A stretch of DNA of 64,000 nucleotides from Roseomonas sp. (lineage in GTDB: Bacteria > Pseudomonadota > Alphaproteobacteria > Acetobacterales > Acetobacteraceae). A program made the translations under genes and the position numbers. Every line of letters begins with the position of its first letter. The first letter of the stretch is position 1. The notes under the pieces are model-generated. The model had not been told where the DNA came from. It did not search any database and saw nothing but the letters and a program-made list of their open reading frames with translations. Below, one piece after another: positions 10,273 to 20,093 of this stretch. The DNA is taken from assembly GCA_020249265.1 (NCBI GenBank), contig JADCGA010000019.1:156081-220080 (forward strand), in the 5' to 3' direction.

Positions 10273-10395
10273 CTAGTGGTCCGATCGCCGCTGTCGGTTC
10301 CCGACAGCGGCGTGAATCGGCCCACCAAATATACGGCTAGTGGTGCGCGGGGGCTTTTTGGGCAGGGGATAGGTCAGCATGAATCGCACCACTAG
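10273..10395 (-). repeat. 123-bp CTAG-bounded double-palindrome element, copy 1
   Basis: Reverse complement ctagtggtgcg...cgcaccactag...ggtgggccgattcacgccgctgtcgg-gaa-ccgacagcggcgatcggaccactag; homologous to 31337-31459. Confidence 0.88.
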
Positions 10396-12005
10396 TTTGG
10401 CAGCACCGCCTGCAAGGATGTGCGCACATGCACCGCCGCCGGCCCGGGCGCGGCGAGCGCTTCTGCCAGCTTCGGCATATCCGCATCCGTTTCAATGCGC
10501 GTCACCGGGACACCAAAAGCCGCGCACCAGGCGGCAAAATCTGGGTTTTCCAGGCTGGTGCCACTGACGCGGCCAGGATGGGCGCGTTCCTGATGGATGC
10601 GGATGGAAGCGTAGGAACCATTATCGGAAAGGATTATCTTGAGCGGCACACCGCGCGCCACCGCCACCGCGAATTCTCCGCCGGTCATGAAGGCGCCACC
10701 ATCACCGACCAGTGCAATTACCTGCCGGTTGGGGAAACGCAGCGAAGCCGCCACGCCCGCCGGCACACCAAAGCCCATGGAACCCGCAACCGGCGCCAGC
10801 AAGCGGCGCGGCGAAACCCAGGCAATCTTGCGATAGAAGGGCGCGCCGAAAGTGCCGGCATCCAGCGCAACCATGGCATCGGGTGCCGCGATTTCGCCAA
10901 TCAGCTTCGCGATGCGCGCAAAGGCGACGCCATCATTATGCGTGGTCGCGGCCACCTGAGAATCGGCAGTTTGCAAATCGTGTAGCTTCTTGGCCCAAGC
11001 GCCGCGCGCAGCGGGTGCCACCGCTTTTTCCGCGCCGAGTGCAGCCAGAACCGCGCGCGCATCGGCAGCAACCGCAAGCTCCGCCGGGAAATGCCAACCC
11101 AGGAAGCGCGGTTCCGCACAGATATGCGCAAGGCGCTGCCCCGGCGCGGGCCATGTCCAACCTTGGGTGGTGATATCGGTCAGGCGCGTGCCAAGCGCCA
11201 CCACCAAATCCGCATCGGCAAAAGCGGCGCGCTGCGCATCCGGGTTGCGTAGGCCAAGATCACCAGCGTAAAGCGCGTGATTATTCGGGAATAAATCCTG
11301 CCGGCGGAAGGAAACCGCAACCGGGGTTTGCCAAGTCTCGGCAAAGGCCAGCAGGGCTTCGCGCCCGCCAGGCGTATCAATGGCATGGCCCGCAAGGATA
11401 ATCGGGCGTTCCGCACCGCGCAGCATGGCAGCCAGCCGCGCGACATCCGCCGGCGCGGGTTGCGTGGGCGCGGCGATGGTGGCCGGCGGGATGGGTGCCG
11501 CGCAGGGTTCCGCCAGCACATCTTCCGGCAGGCTGAGCACCACCGGCCCGGGCACGCCCTGCATCGCCATGGCATAGGCGCGCGCGATCAATTCCGGCAC
11601 CTGGTCCGAGCTGGTGGCTTCCCCCACCCATTTCGCGATGCCGCCGAACATGCGGGCATAGTCAATTTCCTGGAAGGCATTACGACGCAAATCGCGCTTT
11701 TCCACCTGCCCGATCAGCAGGATCATCGGCACCGCATCCTGTTCCGCCGTATGCACCGCGATGGAGGCATTGCAGGCGCCCGGACCGCGCGAGACCAAGA
11801 CCACGCCGGGCTTGCCGGTCATTTTACCATCGGCCACCGCCATGAAGCCCGCGCCACCTTCGCTGCGGCACGTCACCAAATCCATGCGCGGATGGGCATG
11901 CAGCGCATCAAGCAGGGCGATATAGCTTTCACCGGGCACGCAAAAGGCGCGGTCAATGCCCTGGTCGACGAGGAATTCAATCAGGGCTTCGGCGGCGGTT
12001 TTCAT
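10392..12005 (-). CDS. Thiamine-pyrophosphate-binding protein, acetolactate synthase large-subunit-like
   Basis: MKTAAEALIEFLVDQGIDRAFCVPGESYIALLDAL...GDGGAFMTGGEFAVAVARGVPLKIILSDN; TPP-enzyme fold. No small subunit adjacent. Confidence 0.88.
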   Translation of the reverse strand: MKTAAEALIEFLVDQGIDRAFCVPGESYIALLDALHAHPRMDLVTCRSEGGAGFMAVADGKMTGKPGVVLVSRGPGACNASIAVHTAEQDAVPMILLIGQVEKRDLRRNAFQEIDYARMFGGIAKWVGEATSSDQVPELIARAYAMAMQGVPGPVVLSLPEDVLAEPCAAPIPPATIAAPTQPAPADVARLAAMLRGAERPIILAGHAIDTPGGREALLAFAETWQTPVAVSFRRQDLFPNNHALYAGDLGLRNPDAQRAAFADADLVVALGTRLTDITTQGWTWPAPGQRLAHICAEPRFLGWHFPAELAVAADARAVLAALGAEKAVAPAARGAWAKKLHDLQTADSQVAATTHNDGVAFARIAKLIGEIAAPDAMVALDAGTFGAPFYRKIAWVSPRRLLAPVAGSMGFGVPAGVAASLRFPNRQVIALVGDGGAFMTGGEFAVAVARGVPLKIILSDNGSYASIRIHQERAHPGRVSGTSLENPDFAAWCAAFGVPVTRIETDADMPKLAEALAAPGPAAVHVRTSLQAVLPN

Positions 12006-12129
12006 GGGTCAATTTCCTTCCTGCCCAAAGGGATAACCCAGCCGCGCCGGATGATCCATGGCGCCCCGGCTGAAAAACTGTATAAGCCGCGTCCCAGGGA
12101 AGCATTCATACCGGGAAGGACAATAGATC

Positions 12130-13110
12130 ATGCAGCTTACGCGTCGCGCCGCCTTGGCGCTTGCACTCGCGACACCCGCCATCACCACCGCCCGCGCTCA
12201 GGGTTCCTGGCGGCCGGAACGGCCAATGCGCGTGATTGTGCCCTTCGCGCCTGGGGGGGCGACGGATGTGGTGGCGCGGCTGGCAGCGGATGCGGCTTCG
12301 CAAATGCTCGGCCAGAATATGGTGATCGAAAATCGCGCCGGCGGTGCGGCAGGCCTGATTGGATCCGAAGCGGCGGCCAAATCCGCGGCGGATGGCTATA
12401 CCATCATGATCCATTCCAACGCGCATGTGATTGCACCCAGCCTGGTGGCGCGCATGCCCTTTGACCCGATTGCGGATTTCGCGCCTGTGGCGCATTTGGG
12501 CCGCATCCCGCAGGTGCTGGTGATCAACCGTGCGATCCCGGCCACCGATATGCAAACCTTGATCACCTGGTTGCGCGCCAATTCAGGCAAGATCAATTTC
12601 GCTTCCGCCGGGATTGGCAGCGCCAATCATCTGACATCGGAAGTCTTCCGCGCCGCGCTGCCGGGCGTTGAGATGCAAATGGTGCAATATCGCGGTGGCG
12701 GCCCCGCCATGGCCGCGGTGATTTCGGGGGAGGCGCATATGGCGGTGGACCCGACCGCTTCCGCCACTTCCCATATCCGCGCCGGCACAGTGCGCCCGAT
12801 TGCCATTTCAGGGTCTCAGCGCGTGGCGAGCCTGCCGGAGATTCCCGCCGCCACCGAAGCCGGCCTGCCCGCTTGGTCAGGTGCCGCCTGGATTGGCGCC
12901 TTCGCACCCGCGCAAACCCCGCGCGGCATTGTGGAATCGCTGAATGTCACCTTCAACGCGGCGATGGAACGCATCAAGCCGCGCTTGGTTGATGTGGGTA
13001 TCGAGATCGAGCCGCAATATGCCTCCATCCCTGCTTTCAGCGCCTATGTGCGGGAAGAATTGGCACGCAGCGCCGCCGTGCTGCGCACCGCAGGCGTGAA
13101 GCCGGAATGA
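12130..13110 (+). CDS. Bug/TctC-family tripartite tricarboxylate transporter substrate-binding protein
   Basis: Signal peptide, RPMRVIVPFAPGGATDVVARL, VENRAGGAAGLIGSEA, PDGYTI-type region. Confidence 0.9.
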   Translation: MQLTRRAALALALATPAITTARAQGSWRPERPMRVIVPFAPGGATDVVARLAADAASQMLGQNMVIENRAGGAAGLIGSEAAAKSAADGYTIMIHSNAHVIAPSLVARMPFDPIADFAPVAHLGRIPQVLVINRAIPATDMQTLITWLRANSGKINFASAGIGSANHLTSEVFRAALPGVEMQMVQYRGGGPAMAAVISGEAHMAVDPTASATSHIRAGTVRPIAISGSQRVASLPEIPAATEAGLPAWSGAAWIGAFAPAQTPRGIVESLNVTFNAAMERIKPRLVDVGIEIEPQYASIPAFSAYVREELARSAAVLRTAGVKPE

Positions 13111-13156
13111 CGCCATTGCGCGGTAGCGCATTTGCCACCCATTAAGCTGCTTGCTG

Positions 13157-13188
13157 CGTCTCCCGCGCAGGGATTTGGGCGGGAGACG
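13157..13188. terminator. Inverted repeat between convergent genes (possible bidirectional terminator)
   Basis: cgtctcccgc-gcagggatttgg-gcgggagacg between the convergent Bug and dctM genes; no strong T-run. Confidence 0.45.
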
Positions 13189-13190
13189 AC

Positions 13191-14510
13191 CTAACGCACC
13201 AGCGCGGTGGACAGGATCGGAAAGAAGGCAATCAATATCAGCGCCAGGCCCATGACCACCACAAAGGGCAGGGCGCCGGCGAAGATGGTTTCAATGCTGA
13301 CCTTCGGATCGGCAAGCGTTGCCTTCACGGTGAAAACCGAAATGCCAAAGGGCGGCGTCAGCAGGCCCATCTCCACCGCAATGATGGTGACAATACCGAA
13401 ATGGATCAGGTCAAACCCCATGGCGGTCGCAATCGGCGCGCCAATCGGCACCATGATGAGCAGGATGGAGGTACTGTCCAGGATCATCCCCATCAGCAGT
13501 ATGACGATCACGAAAGCAAACAGAAAGCCGTAAGGCCCAAGCCCCAGATGTTCCACGAAATCGCCGATGGCATTGGGAACACCCGCCATGGACAGCATGC
13601 GCGAATAAAGCCCTGCCGCGATCAGCAGGAACAGGATGGCCGCCGAAACCAAGCCGGTTTCGCGCAAAACACGCCAGAATTTTGCGGTATCCAAGCGGCG
13701 GCGCACCAGCGCAATCAGCAAGGCGCCCGCCGCACCCACTGCGCCCGCTTCGGTTGGCGTGAAGAAGCCCGTGTAAAGCCCACCCAGGATCAGCACCACA
13801 AGCGCCATGATGGGTAGCGATTTGCCGAGCATTTCCGCCGGACCCATCAGCTTTTCATCGGCTACTGCCGTGGCTGGCGATTGGCTCATGATGCGCTGCG
13901 GCGCGAAGCTCGCATAACACCAGATCATGACGGCAAAGCCGATGGCGATGATGATGCCAGGAATGGCGCCGGCGATAAACATAGAACCAATCGAAACTTC
14001 GGCCAGCACGCCATAGACGATCATCAACAATGATGGCGGGATCAGCATGCCAAGAATGCTGCTGCCGGCGACAGTGCCCGTCGCAAAGCGCATGGAATAA
14101 CCGTGCCGCACCATCTCAGGCACCGCGACCTTGGTGAAGACTGCTGCTGAGGCGATCGAAACGCCCGTTACCGCCGCAAATACCGCATTGGCGCCAACGG
14201 TCGCGATGCCAAGGCCGCCTTTAACACGTTTCAGCAGGTTCTGCGCGACATCAAACGTGTCTTTCCCGACATCGGAAATACTGACCAGCAGCCCCATCAG
14301 CACAAAAAGCGGAATGGTCGCGAATAGGTAATCCTGAATGCCGGAATAGGTCGCCAAGGCTGTAAAGCGAAAGGCAAGGTCAGGATTTTCGCGGATCAGC
14401 CAAACGCCAATGGCACCGGTTGAAATCAGCGTAATGCCGATGGGCAGCCCAATGATGATCAGCGTCACCATGACGCCAATCAGCGCAAAGCCAAGGGCGG
14501 TATCATCCAT
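13191..14510 (-). CDS. TRAP transporter large permease (DctM-like)
   Basis: Multi-TM; GSSILGMLIPPSLLMIVYG, FFTPTEAGAVGA motifs. Confidence 0.93.
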   Translation of the reverse strand: MDDTALGFALIGVMVTLIIIGLPIGITLISTGAIGVWLIRENPDLAFRFTALATYSGIQDYLFATIPLFVLMGLLVSISDVGKDTFDVAQNLLKRVKGGLGIATVGANAVFAAVTGVSIASAAVFTKVAVPEMVRHGYSMRFATGTVAGSSILGMLIPPSLLMIVYGVLAEVSIGSMFIAGAIPGIIIAIGFAVMIWCYASFAPQRIMSQSPATAVADEKLMGPAEMLGKSLPIMALVVLILGGLYTGFFTPTEAGAVGAAGALLIALVRRRLDTAKFWRVLRETGLVSAAILFLLIAAGLYSRMLSMAGVPNAIGDFVEHLGLGPYGFLFAFVIVILLMGMILDSTSILLIMVPIGAPIATAMGFDLIHFGIVTIIAVEMGLLTPPFGISVFTVKATLADPKVSIETIFAGALPFVVVMGLALILIAFFPILSTALVR

Positions 14511-15057
14511 GGCGGGTCAGCATCCCGCGTAGTTCCGCGACAAACACCGCCAGATAGGCAATGCCGCCCGCCACCCCGCCCAGCACAATCAGGCCGCGAA
14601 ACGGCCAGGTCGGCACGGTGAAAAGCCCCTGAACGCCGAAGAACTCGCGAAGGTTGATGGAATTCCACATGCCTGGCCAAGCCGCTTGTGCGATGAAGAA
14701 CATGACCAAGGCGCCAATCAGGAAAAACAGCGCTTCAACCCCGCGCCCAAAGCGCGGCGCCCAAATCAGCACACGCTGGATCAGGAAATCCGCACGCGTC
14801 ATGCGGCGGTGATAGATGGTGGCGCCAATCTGCAGAAAGACAATGCCCACCACCGAATGCGCGGCAATTTCTGCAACACCGGTGATGGGCGCATTCAGGA
14901 AGGATCGGCCAATGACATCGGCACATATCAACAGCATTAGACCAAAGGTCCAGATGGTGCCAATGGCGGCCAAGCCATCAAGCAGCATCTGGACTGGGCC
15001 TGAGCTCTGCGCGGGTGCGGCGCTATCAAGCGCCGCCATATCAATGTCATCAGCCAA
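14503..15057 (-). CDS. TRAP transporter small permease (DctQ-like)
   Basis: 4-TM translation overlapping dctM by a few bases. Confidence 0.88.
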   Translation of the reverse strand: MADDIDMAALDSAAPAQSSGPVQMLLDGLAAIGTIWTFGLMLLICADVIGRSFLNAPITGVAEIAAHSVVGIVFLQIGATIYHRRMTRADFLIQRVLIWAPRFGRGVEALFFLIGALVMFFIAQAAWPGMWNSINLREFFGVQGLFTVPTWPFRGLIVLGGVAGGIAYLAVFVAELRGMLTRHG

Positions 15058-15075
15058 GTTGATGTGCCTTTCTGG

Positions 15076-16146
15076 TCAGGCAGAAACTTCGCGATCCCAA
15101 TTGCGCCCAGGCGTCTGGCCTGCAGCACGAATGGCAGCGAAGTAAGCGTTCAGCACATCCCGCGCCGCGGGGCCAGAGCTATCCACCCAGGTCCGCGCGA
15201 TATTCGGCAGGCCGCGAATCCAGCGCTCACGCTCTGCCGCCGGCAGGGTGCTGATGATGGCGCCCTGGCGCGTCATTTCCGTCTCGGCTGCGGCAATGCG
15301 GGCCGACACATCGCGAATATGCGCCTGCGTGGTGGTCTTGCCTGCCTCCGACATGGCGCGGCGCACGCCTTCCGGCCAACGGTCAAAGCGCTGCTTATTC
15401 GCAGCAATGCCGCCGACATACATCGCACCCACATCGCATTTCGTGATGTAGCGGGCCACTTCATGCACGCGCGTCGGCAGAATACCGACAAAGAAGGAAA
15501 GCGCGCCTTCGGAAACGCCAGTCTGGATATCGGTATAATAGGTGGTGAGGGCACCATCCACCGGCGTCGCACCCGTGCCGGTCAGCCAATTGGCGCTGGT
15601 GCCAGGTGCGGAGATTTTGCGATTACGCAAATCATCCAGGCTGCGCACCGGGAAGTTCGACCAGATGTGATAGGTATCGGTGATGTAGGAGCTCAGCGGC
15701 ACCATATTGAGGCCATTCCAATTGGCGCGGATCGCCGGCACATTCTCATTCATCGCTTCAAAGGTATTCGCCACCAATGCATGATCGCCTGTAGCGAATG
15801 GCGTGAAATAGGTCACGTTCTGCAGCGGCATGGTGCTGCCTTCCCAAAGCGTGCCGACATAGCCGATATCGGTGATGTTATCGCGCACAGCCTCCATCGT
15901 ATCCTGGAAGCGATAGAGCGTACCACCATAGGCTTCACGCCAATTGATACGGTGGGTATTGCCGCCATCGCGCAGCAGCTTGTCTACTTCCGGCTGGAAG
16001 ACATTCTTCATCATTGACACCCAAAAATTCGCGACCGGATGGCTAGAAGCGATGGTGATATTCAGCGCAGTTTGCGCGCGGCTATGGATGGAAAACAAGG
16101 GCAGCGCAGAAGCGCCCAGGACCAGGCTGCGGCGAAAGGTCGTCAT
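15076..16146 (-). CDS. TRAP transporter substrate-binding protein (DctP-like)
   Basis: Signal peptide then TALNITIASSHPVANFWVSMMKNVFQPEVDKLL; adjacent to dctQM. Confidence 0.88.
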   Translation of the reverse strand: MTTFRRSLVLGASALPLFSIHSRAQTALNITIASSHPVANFWVSMMKNVFQPEVDKLLRDGGNTHRINWREAYGGTLYRFQDTMEAVRDNITDIGYVGTLWEGSTMPLQNVTYFTPFATGDHALVANTFEAMNENVPAIRANWNGLNMVPLSSYITDTYHIWSNFPVRSLDDLRNRKISAPGTSANWLTGTGATPVDGALTTYYTDIQTGVSEGALSFFVGILPTRVHEVARYITKCDVGAMYVGGIAANKQRFDRWPEGVRRAMSEAGKTTTQAHIRDVSARIAAAETEMTRQGAIISTLPAAERERWIRGLPNIARTWVDSSGPAARDVLNAYFAAIRAAGQTPGRNWDREVSA

Positions 16147-16193
16147 TTCAATTCTCCCTATTGTGGCGTTTTGTGAACGCTGTTGATGAGCTT

Positions 16194-18590
16194 TCAGGCG
16201 ATAGTGCCAAGCGCGCGCAGGATACGCTCTGGCGTGAAGGGTTGTTCATGCACGCGGGCCTTAATCGGCCTCAGCGCATCATTGATGGCATTCATGATGG
16301 CCGCCGGCGCGCCCGCCGTGCCGGCCTCACCAGCACCCTTGGCACCAAGCAGGGATTCGCGGGTTGGCGTTTCCACATGGCCGACATGGATTTCCGGCAT
16401 CTCCGCCGACATGGGCACAAGATAATCCGCAAGCGTCGTGGTCAGCAGATTGCCTTCGGCATCATAGACGCAATGTTCGTAAAGCGCGCCACCAATGCCC
16501 TGAACAATGCCGCCGCGCACCTGTTCATCTACCAAAAGCGGGTTAATGACGCGACCACAATCTTCAACGCACCAATGTTCCAGAAGCTTCACCATGCCAG
16601 TGGCGGCATCTACTTCAACCCAGCTCGCCTGAATGCCATTGGTGAAGGCGAAGGGGTATTCCTTGGTGATGAAGTGGCGCGTTTGCACCAATTCGCGCTG
16701 CAAATCCTTGGGCAAGGTATCACCCCGGAAATAGACGATGCGTCCCAGTTCAAACAGCGTCATGCGTGGCTTGCCACTGGCCTTATCCGTGATTTCGCCC
16801 ATGGCGATGTCAAGTGTTTCTGGTGACGCTTGCAGCATGGCACCGGCCACTTCCAGGATTTGCTGCTTGAGCGCAATGGCAGATTGCAGCGCCGCTTCCC
16901 CGCCAATGCCCGCTCCCCGGCAAGCCCAGGTACCGCCGCCATAAGGCGTTGTTTGCGTATCGCCCGTAATAATCTTCACGCGATTGACGGGCACGCCAAC
17001 ACCATGCGCCACGATCTGCGCCAGGATTGCCTCGGTCCCCTGCCCCTGTTCGGTGACGCCAGAAGAAGCAACAATTGACCCATCCGGGTCCATGCGCACC
17101 GTGCAGCCATCCTGCGCGGAAATCCGCGCGCCACCGATGCCATACATGAAGGGCGAGGGATTGGTGAGTTCAATGAAGGACGCAAAGCCAATGCCGCGAT
17201 AAACCCCACGCTGCCGTGCTTCCGCCTGATCGGCGCGAATGCGGTCCAACGGCACCATTTCCAGCAACTTGTTCAGCGATGCGTGATGCGAAAGCCCCTC
17301 AAAACGCATCCCCGGCGGTGAGGTATAGGGATAGGCATCATCACGAATAAGGTTGCGCCGCCGCAGTTCCACAGGATCCATATCCAGCGCCTCCGCCGCC
17401 AAATCCATCAGCCCTTCGGTCACTGCGGTTGCAATCGGGTGGCCAACGGCGCGGTATTGGCAAGTGGGTGTTTTATTTTGCAGCACAACTGTGGTGGTGC
17501 AGCGGTAATTCTTGAAATCATAGGGCCCGCCGCAAAGATTGACGACCTGATTACCCTCGATCGCGCTGGTGCGCGGATAGACGGAATAGGGGCCGATCCC
17601 GGTCAAATCATCAATATCAAAGGCCAGCACGCGGCCTTCCGCATCCACCGCAAGCCGTCCCTTGATGCGGTGATCACGGGCATGGATGTCGCTCACGAAG
17701 GATTCGAAACGGTCAGCCACAAATTTCACCGGGCGGCCCATGATGCGCGCCATGGCGGCGACAGCGACCTCATCCGGATAGACATGCACCTTGATGCCAA
17801 AGCTACCGCCGACATCCTTGCAAATCACACGAACATCGCCTTCCTTCATGCGAAGCTGCTTGGCAAAGACACCTTGCATCATATGCGGCGCCTGGGTGGA
17901 ATGATACACGGTCAGTGTTTCATCCGCCGGGTTGTAATCCGCGATGATGGAACGCGCCTCAAGCGTTACACCAGTATGACGCCCGGTGACGAAGCGCGCC
18001 TCCACTACCTTATGCGCCGCCGCAAAAGCAGCGGCTATATCGCCGCTTTCAGCCGTGCGGGTGAAGACAAGATTATCGCCCAATTCCGGATGGATCACGA
18101 CCGCGCCGGGGGCGAGTGCCGTTTCCATATCGGTCTGCGCGGGCAAGGCTTCGAATTCAACATCCAGCGCGGCCACGCCATCTTCGGCCGCGGCGCGAGT
18201 CTCCGCAACCACCGCGACAATCGGCTCCCCCTGCCAGGTGGCGCGGTTGAGCGGCAGCGGATATTGCGGCGCGGATTTCATGCCCTTCAAATGGTCAAGC
18301 GTCGCTACCCAGGGATCGCATATCTTCGCCAGATCATGGCCGGTAAAGACGCGCACTACACCCGGCACCGCCTTGGCGCGTGCCGCATCAATTGCGCTGA
18401 TCTTCGCATGCGCATGGGGGCTGCGCAGGAAGGCGGCGTGCAGCATGCGCGGCAGGGTCACATCATCCGTATAGGTCGCGCGCCCCTGCACCAGCTTCGG
18501 CACATTCGGGCGCGGCACGGACCGCCCGATATAGGAATTGGGCAAATCCTCGCGCGACAGGCCGATGGAAGCGGGCGTGATCTCGTTCAT
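16194..18590 (-). CDS. Xanthine dehydrogenase/CoxL-family molybdopterin-binding subunit
   Basis: 798-aa; YIGRSVPRPNVPKLVQGRATYTDDV...GGSFGIKVHVYPDE...GVTEQGQGTEAIL...GAKGAGEAGT. Confidence 0.92.
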   Translation of the reverse strand: MNEITPASIGLSREDLPNSYIGRSVPRPNVPKLVQGRATYTDDVTLPRMLHAAFLRSPHAHAKISAIDAARAKAVPGVVRVFTGHDLAKICDPWVATLDHLKGMKSAPQYPLPLNRATWQGEPIVAVVAETRAAAEDGVAALDVEFEALPAQTDMETALAPGAVVIHPELGDNLVFTRTAESGDIAAAFAAAHKVVEARFVTGRHTGVTLEARSIIADYNPADETLTVYHSTQAPHMMQGVFAKQLRMKEGDVRVICKDVGGSFGIKVHVYPDEVAVAAMARIMGRPVKFVADRFESFVSDIHARDHRIKGRLAVDAEGRVLAFDIDDLTGIGPYSVYPRTSAIEGNQVVNLCGGPYDFKNYRCTTTVVLQNKTPTCQYRAVGHPIATAVTEGLMDLAAEALDMDPVELRRRNLIRDDAYPYTSPPGMRFEGLSHHASLNKLLEMVPLDRIRADQAEARQRGVYRGIGFASFIELTNPSPFMYGIGGARISAQDGCTVRMDPDGSIVASSGVTEQGQGTEAILAQIVAHGVGVPVNRVKIITGDTQTTPYGGGTWACRGAGIGGEAALQSAIALKQQILEVAGAMLQASPETLDIAMGEITDKASGKPRMTLFELGRIVYFRGDTLPKDLQRELVQTRHFITKEYPFAFTNGIQASWVEVDAATGMVKLLEHWCVEDCGRVINPLLVDEQVRGGIVQGIGGALYEHCVYDAEGNLLTTTLADYLVPMSAEMPEIHVGHVETPTRESLLGAKGAGEAGTAGAPAAIMNAINDALRPIKARVHEQPFTPERILRALGTIA

Positions 18591-19060
18591 GGCGCCGCAC
18601 TCCTGGAACGCAAGGTGTCTTCAACTGCATCCACAATCGCTTGATAGCCAGTGCAGCGGCAGTAATTCCCTGAGAGGTAATCGCGGATTTCGCCGCGTGT
18701 CGGGCTGCCGCCTTCGGCCAGCAATTCCGCCGCGGTCATCACCATGCCCGGCGTGCAAAAGCCGCATTGCGCCGCATTCCGCGCGACAAAAGCCGCCTGC
18801 AAATCCGCGACTTCTCCGCTTTCGGAGATGCCTTCAATCGTCACAACATCCGCTCCATCGAGCGAGGCCGCAAGGATCAGACAGCCACGCATGATCTTGC
18901 CATTGACCCGCAAGGTGCAGGCGCCGCAAACGCCATGCTCGCAGCCGGCATGCGAGCCCGTCAGGCCAAGATCGAGGCGCAGAAAATCAATCAAATGGCG
19001 GCGCGGTTCCACATGGCGCATCACCTTTTCGCCATTCACGGTCAGCGTAATCGGGATCAT
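18587..19060 (-). CDS. (2Fe-2S)-binding subunit (CoxS-like)
   Basis: GSHAGCEHGVCGACTL...AAQCGFCTPGMVM...NYCRCTGYQAIV; 4-bp overlaps with neighbours. Confidence 0.95.
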   Translation of the reverse strand: MIPITLTVNGEKVMRHVEPRRHLIDFLRLDLGLTGSHAGCEHGVCGACTLRVNGKIMRGCLILAASLDGADVVTIEGISESGEVADLQAAFVARNAAQCGFCTPGMVMTAAELLAEGGSPTRGEIRDYLSGNYCRCTGYQAIVDAVEDTLRSRSAAP

Positions 19061-19923
19061 GCGGCTTGTACCTTTTCGCGCAGGAAACCTTGCAAAACGC
19101 GTTCTGTCAGCACGCGCGCCAAATGGCGCTTCATTTCAGGCGGACCATGCAAATCGCGGGGCGGGTCCAGATCATCGGCCAGGGCGGCCTGCGCGGCGCT
19201 GATGCTCGCCCGGTCCAGGCTGCGGCCCTCCAGCGCACGAGACGCTGCTGCGGCCAGCACGGGGATATTGCCGACACCGAAATGCACCAACCGGGGTGCG
19301 ACGACGCGCTCGGCATCCAATGCCAAGGTGGCGACCAGCCCAGCCATGGCATAATCGCCGGAACGGCGCGTGATTTCCTCAATGGCGCCAAGGCGCTTGG
19401 TCAAGGGTATTTCAACCGCGGCAATGATTTCCTGCGGTTCAAGCGCGGTTTGCAGCAGATCAGTGAAGAAGGCCGCTGCCGGAATGCGACGTTCGCCCTT
19501 GGCTGATGCCGTGATGATCGTCGCCCCCAGCGCCACCATGCAGGCCGGCAATTCCGCGGCCGGATCAGCATAGGCAAGGCTGCCGCCCAAGGTGCCGCGA
19601 TTGCGAATGGCCGGATGGGCAATCAAGGGCGCCGCGGCCGTAAGCAAGGGCGCATGCGCCTTTACCAGCGGATCAACACAAAGATCGGCATGGAGCGTCA
19701 GCGCACCCAGGCGCAGCACCTGGCCATTGGTGGAAATGCCGCGCAATTCGTTGATGCCATTGATGTCAATCAGCGTGCCGGGTTCGGAAAGCCGGAAGGC
19801 GAGGGTCGCCAAAAGGGTCTGCCCTCCCGCGATGATCTTGCCCCCATCTCCAAGCGCTGCAAGGGCTGACCAAAGCTCGGCAAGGGTCTTGGCGCGCGCA
19901 TAGCCCATGGACGGCCATTTCAT
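19057..19923 (-). CDS. FAD-binding subunit (CoxM-like)
   Basis: KIIAGGQTLLATLAFRLSEPGTLIDI...AHPAIRNRGTLGGSLAYADPAAE. Confidence 0.94.
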   Translation of the reverse strand: MKWPSMGYARAKTLAELWSALAALGDGGKIIAGGQTLLATLAFRLSEPGTLIDINGINELRGISTNGQVLRLGALTLHADLCVDPLVKAHAPLLTAAAPLIAHPAIRNRGTLGGSLAYADPAAELPACMVALGATIITASAKGERRIPAAAFFTDLLQTALEPQEIIAAVEIPLTKRLGAIEEITRRSGDYAMAGLVATLALDAERVVAPRLVHFGVGNIPVLAAAASRALEGRSLDRASISAAQAALADDLDPPRDLHGPPEMKRHLARVLTERVLQGFLREKVQAA

Positions 19924-20093
19924 GCGGTGTCTCCCTGGATTGAACTGCGGGCTTTGATCATTAGCAGAGGCTGCTTGTCAAGCGAGCCCCTTGCCGGATA
20001 AGGCTCTGAAAAATTCAGTGTTTTCAACTGATCTTTCGCTATCATCCGATCCCGGCGCTGCCCTTCATCCCGGCGATCAGGCAGGGATGCACA

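Noticed and set aside
17439-18644. 401-aa plus ORF opposite the molybdopterin subunit
   Set aside because: Shadow of the CoxL-like gene; no recognizable family features.
16194-19923. Annotating the CoxMSL-like operon as carbon monoxide dehydrogenase
   Set aside because: The active-site loop (CQYRAVGHP) lacks the AYxCSFR form I signature, so only the family was assigned.
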